A stretch of DNA of 64,000 bases from Staphylococcus sp. IVB6240 (GTDB lineage: Bacteria > Bacillota > Bacilli > Staphylococcales > Staphylococcaceae): NCBI RefSeq assembly GCF_025558425.1, contig NZ_CP094718.1:806001-870000 (forward strand), written 5' to 3'. Under the pieces are notes generated by a model, which was given only the letters and a program-made list of their open reading frames with translations, had not been told where the DNA came from and ran no database searches. The first letter of the stretch is position 1. Every line of letters starts with the position of its first letter. Position numbers and translations under genes: made by a program. Of the stretch, positions 10,601 to 18,465 are shown piece by piece.

Positions 10601-11984
10601 TACTACAACCGGTTTAAGTTTTAGATATGATGAAAATGGTAGCATTCAATCACATACTGTTGGACCTGATGGTATTATGTTGAGGGGTGACCGTGTCAAT
10701 ATCAATGTGAACAAAGATTTTCAAGTGTTAGCTGGTAATGTAAATAATAAAGTCGGTAAAGATGAAATCATTAACCGTTTAAACTTATCGCAGGAAGGTT
10801 TAGACATCAATGTAAATAATATTGGTATCAGAGGGGGGGACAGTATAAATTATATCAATATTAAAAATGATACCTTAGAATTAAATGGTCGATACGACAG
10901 AGTTTGGAGAGAAACTAGTTCAACCAATACAGTTAATACCGTTATGAAAAATGGTTATTTATCATTTTCTAATTATGAGAAGCAAACAAAATTGTCTTTT
11001 TCTGATTTTGGTATATCAACATTCTTAGACGGGTCTGGTGATGATTTAACTTCTGGTACAATCGAATTTTTCTCAACAGAATACAGCGATGTCAGAGGTT
11101 TAACTTTATTTAGTTCTGGTGTATTAGGTTTACAATCAAATCTTAACAAAGTAATGATTGATTCATATGCGTCAGTAAACATTGAAAGTAGGCAGTCGCC
11201 TATTTATTTTAGACCTTATAAACTTAATCGCCCCGGTCATAATACATTCGCATTAACGGTTTCTAATGAAACATTGGATTATAAAACAAATGGTTATATC
11301 TTATATGGCTCAGATGTTAATGGTTTTGGCTCAGGTTTGAGATTTTACAAAGCCTCATCTAATCCACGTGTTGAAGTGGTAGACGGCAGCAGCACTGGAG
11401 GTGGAAATACGACGATTGAAGCTGGTGTTGGTGAATTCAACCTAATTAAACGTCGTGCTGGAAATGGTTATATAGGTATGCAAAGTCAAGACATTCTAAT
11501 TGCTGGTAGTGACTCAGATGGCGACAGATTAGCGTCTAAGGCGGTTTACAACAGAACTTATTCCTATGGCGCAAATGTTTATGTCACTACATATGGAACA
11601 CTAGGACGTGCGACATCAGCAAGTAAATACAAATTAGATATTGATAACCAATATAAGACAGAAGATGAACAACTGGAACATTCGAAATCAATATTAAATT
11701 TAAACGTAAAACATTGGTTTGATAAGGCAGAATCAGAAACTTATGCGAAAGAAATAGAAGCAGGTAAAAGATTGAGTGATGACTTTTTTGTTATAAAAAG
11801 ACATTCTGGATTAATTGCAGAAGACGTTGAAAATGTTGGACTTTCTGAGTTTGTAACTTATGATAGTAACGGCGAAATCGAAGGTATTCAATATGATAGA
11901 TTATGGGTTCATTTAATACCTGTGATAAAACACCAACAAAAACAAATCAAACAATTGGAGGAACAAATAAATGAATCAAAATAA
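7644..11984 (+). CDS. Tail-associated protein (prophage endopeptidase tail) with S74-type C-terminus
   Basis: 1446 residues from TTG 7644, which follows a strong AGGAAGGGGGG (7628-7638); no ATG or GTG fits better. The first 370 residues are the prophage endopeptidase tail/Tal domain that caps the tail. Residues about 480-860 are mostly coiled coil, then a beta-rich module and a shaft follow. The last about 95 residues carry an intramolecular chaperone of the peptidase S74 kind: TSASKYKLDI (possible Ser/Lys cleavage site), GLIAEDVENVG and IQYDRLWVHLIPVIKHQQ. Such domains trimerise fibres and then cut themselves off. Because it combines tip and fibre parts, no separate receptor-binding protein gene follows. 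Confidence 0.88.
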   Translation: MIHVLNYSGHIIDFFSKADNAIIKAMYSRTADAETLNLIVLSSKAINFKERNRILIQDQMDNYREFIVDHIEDSGQYTEVECTASYLVDISTSKPIPAGQYEKMTINQKLYETLRDSGWSVGDCDYAGIKTNSWTSVRTPLEMISQLETAHDVVADYEIIIDGYEVVKRLVNMHKPTPLFKGKEIVYGKDLLSMKRKVDFSEVKTALFAFGPENENGKRISLVVHDDEAQQQLGLPQRYIWGLYEPETQEDNMTRQRLETLARTELNKHKSAAISYEVSVVNIEQEYPHETIRFGDLVRIKNTDFTPSLYAESEVIGFDLDLISGDCTYTFGKIVEHKESDLRRYFESKLGYIQQKLNDQFTNVNTIVADMVEGKLEYFERKIIKGVEPPENPVNDMLWLDTNNPKVAVLRRYWEGQWINATAEKAEDIGGITREKALYSELTNTFVNLSIQHGKLLNEMHEVINSEYLVDFDLKDELNAKLDATVSVYNNIKNNLDGMTDETATIGKLIDTQALFLTYREKLQTLYNVVENAKLSINERFKLLQSQYTDKKFNDAMSKVAETIGGRWDSTNQTLTSNIPDENRISEITSMLLNSAVEGMHQSVVEVGERLDNTMQSLNRRIEAESLDLKRYADASALNLKNEVDNTFKLTKSELSNSIKAVKEDVINDVTKPLNIRLNTAESNLQQLQDSLQYTATKTEVNRMLNDQLQPLQTQVNEQKAQLDVLPAQINSKVSQTSYDADQNNIVTRLNSADTQRQQLSNAINDRVTIKEYTDNKAATTNQINTAVNNVQVGGRNLLENSVNIKKAINDTSNNYNQYWDTLITSAHSKLQLGEIITISFDVQMERGEILKVYDALTNFDFKFGGTVFKNIGNKKQRLSFTLPLVSTTKTGTLWKLSFYNNNNGDRFTIENIKIEKGNKATDWTPAPEDVKADIDETKAETNKTLDVMQTQINQNGTDINARTTSEEFNASRKTLSRILAELTINTTTGLSFRYDENGSIQSHTVGPDGIMLRGDRVNINVNKDFQVLAGNVNNKVGKDEIINRLNLSQEGLDINVNNIGIRGGDSINYINIKNDTLELNGRYDRVWRETSSTNTVNTVMKNGYLSFSNYEKQTKLSFSDFGISTFLDGSGDDLTSGTIEFFSTEYSDVRGLTLFSSGVLGLQSNLNKVMIDSYASVNIESRQSPIYFRPYKLNRPGHNTFALTVSNETLDYKTNGYILYGSDVNGFGSGLRFYKASSNPRVEVVDGSSTGGGNTTIEAGVGEFNLIKRRAGNGYIGMQSQDILIAGSDSDGDRLASKAVYNRTYSYGANVYVTTYGTLGRATSASKYKLDIDNQYKTEDEQLEHSKSILNLNVKHWFDKAESETYAKEIEAGKRLSDDFFVIKRHSGLIAEDVENVGLSEFVTYDSNGEIEGIQYDRLWVHLIPVIKHQQKQIKQLEEQINESK

Positions 11985-12138
11985 CCAACTACAAGCAGAC
12001 CCTAACAAAGTGATTAACAACTTATTAAACAGAATCGCCGAGTTAGAAAAAAACAATGCAATTTTGCTCGCACTGTATCAAGAGGAATTAGAAAACAAAC
12101 AAAATACCGATGAAAATGATAGTGGTGTAAGTGAGTAA
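11971..12138 (+). CDS. Small coiled-coil phage protein
   Basis: 55 residues from ATG 11971, overlapping the end of the tail-associated gene by 14 bases. The ribosome binding site TTGGAGG (11955-11961) lies inside that gene, which suggests translational coupling. The sequence (MNQNNQLQADPNKVINN, then LLNRIAELEKNNAIL) is a short amphipathic coiled coil with an acidic tail. ORFs of this kind are common just downstream of staphylococcal tail fibre genes. Function unknown. Confidence 0.75.
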   Translation: MNQNNQLQADPNKVINNLLNRIAELEKNNAILLALYQEELENKQNTDENDSGVSE

Positions 12139-12180
12139 CTTATACCACTATTTTTATACCAAATTTTAGGAGGTTTTATT

Positions 12181-12471
12181 ATGGAACAAATTACAGAATT
12201 TTATTTAGTCGAGGTTAATCCGCAAGGAGAAGAAAGCCCACTTATGCGGAATTTTAGCAATGGTTTTACACGTGGCGTATCGCCCGACAATGCATTTAAA
12301 TTTGAAACAGAGGACGAAGCAAAACAAGCGTGTGGCTTACAAAATATGCTTGCTAAAATCTTCAAAAACAATACGAAAACGTACTATGTTAAGCAAAGCA
12401 TTGAACGTACTAAGTTTGATGAAAATGGCGAACTGTATGTTGAAAAAGATGTCGAGGAGGCTACTGAATAA
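12181..12471 (+). CDS. Hypothetical phage protein upstream of holin
   Basis: 96 residues from ATG 12181 after TTAGGAGG (12167-12174). Its stop overlaps the holin start (TAATG). It is soluble, acidic at the C-terminus, with no motif that I recognise (starts MEQITEFYLVEVNPQG). Its position between tail fibre and holin is that of small structural or accessory phage proteins. Overlap with the holin gene suggests coupled translation. Confidence 0.82.
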   Translation: MEQITEFYLVEVNPQGEESPLMRNFSNGFTRGVSPDNAFKFETEDEAKQACGLQNMLAKIFKNNTKTYYVKQSIERTKFDENGELYVEKDVEEATE

Positions 12472-12962
12472 TGCTTGGTGCAGTTACAGTAAGCTTTACT
12501 GAAAGTGAAGCCTTTAAAACGTTTATCTATGCCGGTGAACTTAGGTTACTATATTTCTTAATGATTTTGATGGCTGTTGATATTTTCACAGGCTTAGCTA
12601 AAGCATTAAAAAAAGACAAGCTATGGAGTCGAAAATCACTGTTCGGTTACGCTCGTAAGCTGTTAATTTTTTGTATTATCGTACTTGCGAATATCATCGA
12701 TCAAATTTTAGGGACTAACGGTGGAATTTTAGTAATTACAATCTTTTTCTACATTGCCAACGAAGGCTTATCCATTGTGGAAAACTGTGCTGAAATGGGC
12801 GTTTTTGTACCGCAAGAAATAGCTGAAAAATTAGCAGTTATCAAAAAAGAAAAAGGCACATCTGTCACAACTGAAATCAAAGAAGAATTTTCAAGCAAGC
12901 ATTCTCGTGATCTTGAAGGTGACACAGCAGAAATGAATATCAAAATCGAGAAAAAGGACTGA
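12471..12962 (+). CDS. Phage holin (toxin secretion/phage lysis holin family)
   Basis: 163 residues, ATG 12471 overlapping the preceding stop. Three hydrophobic segments are visible at about residues 25-42 (LLYFLMILMAVDIFTGLAKA), 62-80 (LLIFCIIVLANIID) and 84-102 (GGILVITIFFYIANEG), followed by a charged cytoplasmic tail. The VDIFTGLAKA motif with the following WSRKSLFGYARK is characteristic of class holin_4 proteins. It opens the membrane at the end of the lytic cycle and releases the endolysin. The endolysin gene starts 35 bases downstream. Confidence 0.93.
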   Translation: MLGAVTVSFTESEAFKTFIYAGELRLLYFLMILMAVDIFTGLAKALKKDKLWSRKSLFGYARKLLIFCIIVLANIIDQILGTNGGILVITIFFYIANEGLSIVENCAEMGVFVPQEIAEKLAVIKKEKGTSVTTEIKEEFSSKHSRDLEGDTAEMNIKIEKKD

Positions 12963-12997
12963 CTTATGTCGGTTCTTTTTTTATTGGAGGGAAATAA

Positions 12998-14467
12998 GTG
13001 TTAACAGCTATTGACTATTTAACTAAAAGAGGTTGGAAGATATCATCTGATCCACGCACATATGATAATTATCCTAACAATTATGGTTACCGTAACTATA
13101 CAGAGAATGGCATTAATTATGATGAATTTTGTGACGGTTACCACCGTGCATTCGATTTATATACGAATACAACAAATGATGTGCCTGCAGTCACTAGTGG
13201 CACTGTGGTTGAATCTAATGACTACGGTAACTTTGGCGGTACTTTAGTGATTAAAGACGCCAACGAAAATGATTGGATATATGGTCACTTACAGCGTGGT
13301 TCATTGCGTTTTATTGTTGGCGATAAAGTCAATCAAGGTGACATTGTAGGGTTACAAGGTAGCAGTAACTATTGCGACAATCCAATGTCTGCACACATAC
13401 ATTTACAACTTAGACCAAAAGATTCGCCTAAAGATGAAAAATCGCAAGTGTGCAGTGGATTGCCGATGGAAAAGTACGATATTACTAACTTAAATAAAAA
13501 GCAAGATAAATCTAAAAATGGGAGCGTGAAAGAATTGAAACATATTTATTCAAATCATATTAAAGGTAATAAGATTACAGCGCCGAAGCCCAGCATTCAA
13601 GCTGTGATTATCCATAATGACTATGGAAGCATGACACCGAGTCAATACCTACCTTGGCTTTATGCACGTGAAAACAATGGTACACACGTTAATGGGTGGG
13701 CGAGCGTGTATGTCAATCGTGATGAGGTACTTTGGTATCATCCAACAGATTACGTTGAATGGCACTGTGGTAATCAATGGGCAAACGCAAATGCTATTGG
13801 TTTTGAAGTGTGTGAGTCGTATCCTGGTAGAATATCAGACAAATTATTCTTAGAAAACGAAGAAGCGACATTAAAAGTAGCTGCGGACGTGATGAAGTCG
13901 TACGGATTACCAGTTAATCGCAACACTGTACGCCTGCATAACGAATTCTTTGGTACTTCTTGTCCACATCGTTCATGGGAGTTGCATGTTGGTAAAGGAG
14001 CACCTTACACAGCTGCAAATATTAATAGAATGAAAGACTACTTCATCAAACGCATCAAACATTATTATGACGGTGGAAAGCTAGAAGTAAGCAAAGTAGA
14101 AACGGTTCAACAATCTGACGTTAAACAAGAAGTTAAGCAGCAAGAGAAAAAGCAAGTGGTTAAAAAGACTGATTGGAATAAGAATAAATACGGTACATGG
14201 TGGAAGAATGAACAAGCCACATTCAAAAATGGAAATGAAGAAATTCAAGTGTGGAAAGAAGGACCTTTCAGAATCAAGGGTAACAAAGCAGGCAAGCTTC
14301 AACCGGGTACCACTATTAATTATGATGAAGTAATGTTACAAGATGGTCACGTGTGGGTAGGTTATGATAGCTTTGAAGGTGAACGTCTGTATTTACCAGT
14401 TAGAGAGTGGAACGGCGTCGCACCGCCTAATCAGATATTAGGTGACTTATGGGGAGAAATCAGTTAA
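12998..14467 (+). CDS. Endolysin: M23 peptidase + amidase_2 + SH3b
   Basis: 489 residues from GTG 12998 after TTGGAGGG (12984-12991). Domain order: M23 peptidase (about 1-165; H49 and D53 in HRAFD, H133 and H135 in HIH), N-acetylmuramoyl-L-alanine amidase type 2 (about 195-355; zinc ligands likely H206, H314 and C322), linker rich in K/Q/V, then an SH3b cell-wall-binding domain (about 395-485, WWKNEQATFKNG to YLPVREWNG). It should cut both the cross-bridge and the amide bond between MurNAc and the stem peptide. It lacks the CHAP domain of phi11-type lysins; a remnant of that other type lies at 17720-18307. Confidence 0.93.
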   Translation: MLTAIDYLTKRGWKISSDPRTYDNYPNNYGYRNYTENGINYDEFCDGYHRAFDLYTNTTNDVPAVTSGTVVESNDYGNFGGTLVIKDANENDWIYGHLQRGSLRFIVGDKVNQGDIVGLQGSSNYCDNPMSAHIHLQLRPKDSPKDEKSQVCSGLPMEKYDITNLNKKQDKSKNGSVKELKHIYSNHIKGNKITAPKPSIQAVIIHNDYGSMTPSQYLPWLYARENNGTHVNGWASVYVNRDEVLWYHPTDYVEWHCGNQWANANAIGFEVCESYPGRISDKLFLENEEATLKVAADVMKSYGLPVNRNTVRLHNEFFGTSCPHRSWELHVGKGAPYTAANINRMKDYFIKRIKHYYDGGKLEVSKVETVQQSDVKQEVKQQEKKQVVKKTDWNKNKYGTWWKNEQATFKNGNEEIQVWKEGPFRIKGNKAGKLQPGTTINYDEVMLQDGHVWVGYDSFEGERLYLPVREWNGVAPPNQILGDLWGEIS

Positions 14468-14537
14468 TATATAATTGTGGTATTATTTCTACATACTTTA
14501 TTTAACATTTCTCTCTCAAGTTGAAATTGTGAGTAGT

Positions 14538-14568
14538 AGGCAGGTACTTCGGTACTTGCCTATTTTTT
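14538..14568 (+). terminator. Terminator after endolysin, UUCG loop
   Basis: AGGCAGGTAC and GTACTTGCCT form a 10-bp stem (one G-U pair) around a TTCG tetraloop, followed by ATTTTTT. It ends the late operon. Confidence 0.88.
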
Positions 14569-14578
14569 ATGTTATAAT

Positions 14579-14750
14579 TACATGCGTATATAGTAGGAGT
14601 GGACTATATAGCCCGGCAGAGGCCGTATATCTGACTGTTGGTCTCACAGGAGACATCTTCCTTGTCATCACTCGATACACATATCTTGATAACATAGAGT
14701 TGTTACAGTCGCTACACCACCCATACTAGTTACTGGGTGGTTGTTTTTTA
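14579..14750 (+). ncRNA. Candidate structured small RNA after the first lysin
   Basis: A TATAAT box (14573-14578) lies directly behind the lysin terminator. Downstream are a perfect 8-bp hairpin TATATAGT/ACTATATA with loop AGGAGTGG (14587-14610), a second small hairpin CGGC/GCCG, a third GTCTC-acag-GAGAC (14641-14654) and a Rho-independent terminator ACCACCCA/TGGGTGGT (14716-14741) with a T-run. No ORF with a ribosome binding site fits. The 5' and 3' ends resemble the element at 18347-18426. No good -35 box is seen, so transcription is inferred. Confidence 0.45.
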
Positions 14751-14770
14751 TGTCTAAAAATCGTTATAAA

Positions 14771-14790
14771 TGCTACAATAATGCTATACA
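14771..14790 (+). promoter_or_regulatory. Likely promoter of the restriction-modification operon
   Basis: Two extended -10 elements, TGCTACAAT (14771-14779) and TGCTATACA (14782-14790), lie 11 bases apart and 24-43 bases before the ATG at 14814. No strong -35 is visible. Confidence 0.4.
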
Positions 14791-14813
14791 TGTAATAAAA
14801 TGAGGTAATATAA

Positions 14814-16724
14814 ATGAATGAAAAAACTGGTATAGATCAATTTATAAGAAAAGAAATTGAAAGTTTAGGCGTAAGTTACGATGAACAACAAAGCAGTAAT
14901 GTTGAAATAGCGGAAGCGCTAAAAACGGCAAGTAAAAGTTTAAATGGAAAAGTAGGTAAACCAGAGTTTTTATTTTTTAGTGATGGATTTTTAGTTGTTG
15001 TTGAAGATAAAAAAGATATACATAAGCATGAAATGAAATCAGAAGGCGACGAATTAATTTTAGATTCACCAGAGATATTGAAAGATTATGCTGTTAATGG
15101 CGCAGTGCATTACGCACGACATATTATTAAACATACAAATATAATTGATAAGGTTTTTGCTGTTGGCGCATCTGGAGATGGTCATTCGAATAAAATTAGC
15201 ATACATTACGTAGATAGTAAAAGCTATAAATATATTTCAGATATAAACAACTTAGAGGATTTAAAAGAAGAAAATATTGAAGAATTTTATCGTGTTTCTG
15301 TATTAGGAGAGTTACCTAAAGAAGAAAGAGAATTAATAGAAGTTAATAAAATTGCTGCAGATTTGCACGAGGATTTAAGGAACTACGGTTCGCTTGAAGG
15401 CGAAAAGAAAGCTTCTGTAGTGTCCGCAATTTTACTAGCTTTAGAAAATGAAGAAGTGATTTTTAATGTGGATAAACTACAAGGACTTCAAGGTGAGGGT
15501 GTTAAAGATGGTGAAATCCTCTTTGATGCTATTGATAAATATTTAAGAAATAAAAGTTTAATGCCTCATGCTAAAATTGGTGAATTAAAAGACAATTTCA
15601 CTTTTATACAGAACGATTTGACGTTAAATAGATTAAGAGAAGATTTAGGGATGACACCATTAAGATATTTTACTATCAAGCTAAGTAATAAATTAAAGAA
15701 AAATATCAAACACTCTGATATGGATATACTAGGTAATTTTTATGGAGAATTTGTAAAATATGGAGGAAATGATGGCAATCCATTAGGTATAGTCTTAACA
15801 CCTAGACATATTACAAACCTGATGTGTGAATTAATTGATATTGACGAAAACGATTATGTATTAGATCCGTGCTGTGGTTCGGGTGGTTTTTTAATAGCTG
15901 CCATGAATAGAATGTTAGGAAAAACAAGTGATGAAATTAAAAAGGCTGAAATAAAACAAAAACAATTACATGGAATTGAATTACAACAAAAGCTATTCGC
16001 TATAGCAACTACAAATATGATTTTACGTGGTGATGGTAAAAGTAATCTAAAACGTGATGACATATTCCATGTTGAAAAAGGACTATATAAAACTCAAATT
16101 ACTAAGGCATTAATTAATCCTCCATATTCACAAGCTAAAACGAAAAACTTAAGTCACTTATCAGAAATTAGTTTTATCAACGAAACATTATCACTAATGA
16201 AAAAGGACGCTAAGTTAGCCGCTATCGTTCCTCAAAGTACAATGATTGGCAAAACTAAAAATGATAAGGATTACAAGCGTGAAATACTAGAAAAACATTC
16301 ATTAGAAACAGTAATTACGCTTAATAAAGATACCTTTTATGGCGTGGGAGTAAATCCATGCATAGCAATTTTCACTGCAGGTATTCCACAAGACAACAAA
16401 AAACGTGTTAATTTTGTAAACTTTTCTGATGATGGTTATATAGTGCGTAAACATGTGGGATTAGTTGGAGATGGTACTGAGAAATCAAAAAAAGATTATC
16501 TTTTAAACGTGTTAAATGATTATGAAGATGCGGATACTAACTTTTTAGTTAAATCCCCTATTACTTGGGAGGATGAATGGTTACATAGCTTCTTCTACTA
16601 CAATGAAGAAATACCTACTGATGAGGACTTTGAAAAAACAATTGCTGATTATTTATCATTCGAATTCGACATGAAACTGCACGGCAGGGGGTATTTATTC
16701 GATGATGAAGATGAAACTGAGTGA
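14814..16724 (+). CDS. BcgI-like type IIB restriction-modification subunit A (endonuclease + N6-adenine methyltransferase)
   Basis: 636 residues, ATG 14814 after GAGG. The N-terminus holds a PD-(D/E)XK-like nuclease core: PE at 50-51 and EDK at 64-66 in a hydrophobic strand. The rest is a type I-style adenine methyltransferase: helical HsdM-like region, SAM motif DPCCGSGG from D351, catalytic NPPY at 435-438. A nuclease fused to the modification part plus a separate two-TRD specificity gene is the BcgI arrangement; BcgI A is of nearly the same length. No HsdR-type translocase lies nearby, which argues against type I. BcgI enzymes cut on both sides of a split recognition site. Target sequence cannot be predicted here. 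Confidence 0.85.
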   Translation: MNEKTGIDQFIRKEIESLGVSYDEQQSSNVEIAEALKTASKSLNGKVGKPEFLFFSDGFLVVVEDKKDIHKHEMKSEGDELILDSPEILKDYAVNGAVHYARHIIKHTNIIDKVFAVGASGDGHSNKISIHYVDSKSYKYISDINNLEDLKEENIEEFYRVSVLGELPKEERELIEVNKIAADLHEDLRNYGSLEGEKKASVVSAILLALENEEVIFNVDKLQGLQGEGVKDGEILFDAIDKYLRNKSLMPHAKIGELKDNFTFIQNDLTLNRLREDLGMTPLRYFTIKLSNKLKKNIKHSDMDILGNFYGEFVKYGGNDGNPLGIVLTPRHITNLMCELIDIDENDYVLDPCCGSGGFLIAAMNRMLGKTSDEIKKAEIKQKQLHGIELQQKLFAIATTNMILRGDGKSNLKRDDIFHVEKGLYKTQITKALINPPYSQAKTKNLSHLSEISFINETLSLMKKDAKLAAIVPQSTMIGKTKNDKDYKREILEKHSLETVITLNKDTFYGVGVNPCIAIFTAGIPQDNKKRVNFVNFSDDGYIVRKHVGLVGDGTEKSKKDYLLNVLNDYEDADTNFLVKSPITWEDEWLHSFFYYNEEIPTDEDFEKTIADYLSFEFDMKLHGRGYLFDDEDETE

Positions 16725-17718
16725 TAGAGAATGGAAGGCGTTTACAACTGATGAGTTATTCAGTATTAAATCTGGGACTACGTCTGACTTTTCAAAATTG
16801 AATTTAAAAAATGATTCAAAGTTACCGTGTATAGGGGCAAAATATAAAAATAATGGTGTGGTAGGTTTCGCTAATAATGAAGAACTGAAAGTAGAAGGAA
16901 ACGCTTTAGTTTTTATTAAAACTGGAGAAGGTTCTGTTGGACTAACTCTTTATAAAACAGAAGATTTTATACCGCACAAAAATGTTTACATAGGCTATAA
17001 CGTAAGCTTAAATAAATATATAGGCTTGTTTATTGCAACTATGTACAATAAACAGAAATTTATATATAACTATGGTTATGGTCTAAACCAATTAAGAGTA
17101 AAAAGACGTAAAATATTGCTTCCTTCTAAAAATAATAGTCCTGATTATGACTTCATGGAACGCTATATCAAAGAAAAATATTTTAATATAAAATCACAAG
17201 TAAAAGTGAAACAAAAACACAAAATTTCTGATTGGCGAGAGTTAGATGAGGTTAGGTGGGAAAACTATTTTATAGAATCTCTATTTCTAATAAAGTCTGG
17301 GAAAAGACTAACTAAAAATGATTTCGTAAGAGGTTTGACCCCATTTATTGGATCAACTGATAGCAATAATGGAATTACTAACTATGTCAGCAACACAAAT
17401 TCTAGTGAAGATTCTAATGTTTTAGGAGTTAATTATAATGGCAGTGTTGTAGAAAATTTTTATCATCCATACAAAGCCATATTTTCAGATGATGTTAAAA
17501 GATTATCGTTAAGGAACAAAGGCAACAAATATACTTATCTGTTTATAAAAAATATGATATTAAAACAGAAAGAAAAATATCAATACGGTTATAAATTTAA
17601 CGCTAGACGTATGAAAAAACAAATAATCAGCCTCCCCACTAAAAACAATCACCCTGACTATGAATTTATGGAGCAATACATGAAACGAAAAGAAAACGAA
17701 ATATTCGACAGATTATAA
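16702..17718 (+). CDS. BcgI-like specificity subunit B (two target recognition domains)
   Basis: 338 residues; ATG 16702 overlaps subunit A by 23 bases and follows AGGGGG (16686-16691). ATG 16711 is a possible alternative. The protein is two related halves: each starts with a W-x-x-(F/Y) segment leading to LFSIKSGT or LFLIKSGK and ends with a matching block, SKNNSPDYDFMERYIKEK or TKNNHPDYEFMEQYMKRK. This is the duplicated TRD-conserved-region plan of HsdS and BcgI B. It should bind the two half-sites of the target and direct both cutting and methylation by subunit A. Confidence 0.85.
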   Translation: MMKMKLSDREWKAFTTDELFSIKSGTTSDFSKLNLKNDSKLPCIGAKYKNNGVVGFANNEELKVEGNALVFIKTGEGSVGLTLYKTEDFIPHKNVYIGYNVSLNKYIGLFIATMYNKQKFIYNYGYGLNQLRVKRRKILLPSKNNSPDYDFMERYIKEKYFNIKSQVKVKQKHKISDWRELDEVRWENYFIESLFLIKSGKRLTKNDFVRGLTPFIGSTDSNNGITNYVSNTNSSEDSNVLGVNYNGSVVENFYHPYKAIFSDDVKRLSLRNKGNKYTYLFIKNMILKQKEKYQYGYKFNARRMKKQIISLPTKNNHPDYEFMEQYMKRKENEIFDRL

Positions 17719-17719
17719 A

Positions 17720-18307
17720 CAAATATTTCGTTTTTCAGGGCAATTTAAAGCTGATACGATTGATAACGCAATTCAGTCTGTTATTAAGTCGAATGTCGGT
17801 CAAATTCGGGGCGTGACAGGGCGTAATGACCTTTTGAATGCAAATGTATCGGCTGAAATTAATGTCAATTATAGGCTGGCTGAACTGGGTTTTATTACAA
17901 ACAAAAAAGACATGGACTATATCAAGCAGAACTATGATAAGTATGCTAAAGATATTGCAGGTGCAATTCACGGTAAACCAATTGGAGGCGTACCAGCAGG
18001 TAAAAAACAAGTGCAACAGATTGCTTGGAATTGGGGCGGTGTCTTTTATCCAAATACAGCAATAAAGGTTAGACGTTCGCCTGGATTGAGCGGAGAAGTG
18101 GTTGACCAGGCATCATGGCTTTACAATAAAAATGATTGGGTTAAGTTTGACCAAGTCATTAAAAAGAACGGCTATTGGTGGATAAGATTTAAATATCAAG
18201 CACCTGGTGCAAGTAAAAAGCATTTTTATTGTGCTGTTTGTAAAATTACAGATAAATACGAAAGAATTAAAAGTGAGAAATACTGGGGTTCTATTGAATG
18301 GGCGTAA
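17720..18307 (+). pseudogene. Remnant of a phi11-type endolysin (end of amidase_3 + SH3b)
   Basis: The frame is open from just after the specificity gene stop to TAA 18305-18307. From about 17735 it reads SGQFKADTIDNAIQSVI, then RNDLLNANVSAEINVNYRL and ELGFITNKKDMDYIKQNYD. This is closely like the end of the amidase_3 domain of phage phi11/80alpha LytA from memory of that family. An SH3b-like domain follows. The CHAP domain and most of the amidase (about 300 residues) are missing and the restriction-modification genes sit in their place. An internal ATG at 17813 could still make a 164-residue wall-binding protein, but no ribosome binding site precedes it. Confidence 0.82.
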
Positions 18308-18312
18308 ATTTT

Positions 18313-18342
18313 AGGGTGGCTGTAACGGTCGCCCTGTTTTTT
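18313..18342 (+). terminator. Terminator after the lysin remnant
   Basis: AGGGTGGC and GTCGCCCT pair over 8 positions (two G-U) around the loop TGTAACG, followed by GTTTTTT. Confidence 0.82.
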
Positions 18343-18346
18343 GTAC

Positions 18347-18426
18347 TATAATACATATAGATTACCGGTAACTAATCCGGCTTTATTTACCGCCACCTAT
18401 GCTAGTTAAAAGTGTGGTGTTTTTAT
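18347..18426 (+). ncRNA. Candidate short RNA after the second lysin
   Basis: TATAAT (18347-18352) follows the terminator T-run by four bases, as at the first lysin. Downstream are a CCGG...CCGG hairpin (18365-18380) and a hairpin CGCCAC/GTGGTG (18391-18419) with a TTTTT tail. The segment CCACCTATGCTAGTTA matches CCACCCATACTAGTTA of the first element at 14 of 16 positions. Expression is inferred only. Confidence 0.35.
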
Positions 18427-18434
18427 GATATAAT
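18406..18434 (+). promoter_or_regulatory. Promoter of the unknown two-gene operon
   Basis: TTAAAA (18406-18411), a 17-base spacer and TATAAT (18429-18434) precede the ribosome binding site AGGGAGGTGGG and ATG 18466. Confidence 0.5.
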
Positions 18435-18465
18435 GGATTGAAAATTACTGTAGGGAGGTGGGAAT

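Noticed and set aside
14475..14729. 84-codon ORF between endolysin and restriction genes
   Set aside because: It runs through two terminator hairpins and a structured RNA-like region and has no ribosome binding site.
14814..17718. Type I restriction-modification system
   Set aside because: No HsdR-type translocase gene; the nuclease core is fused to the methyltransferase, which fits type IIB better.
17838..18065. Alternative ORF overlapping the lysin remnant
   Set aside because: Out of frame with the recognisable amidase/SH3b sequence.
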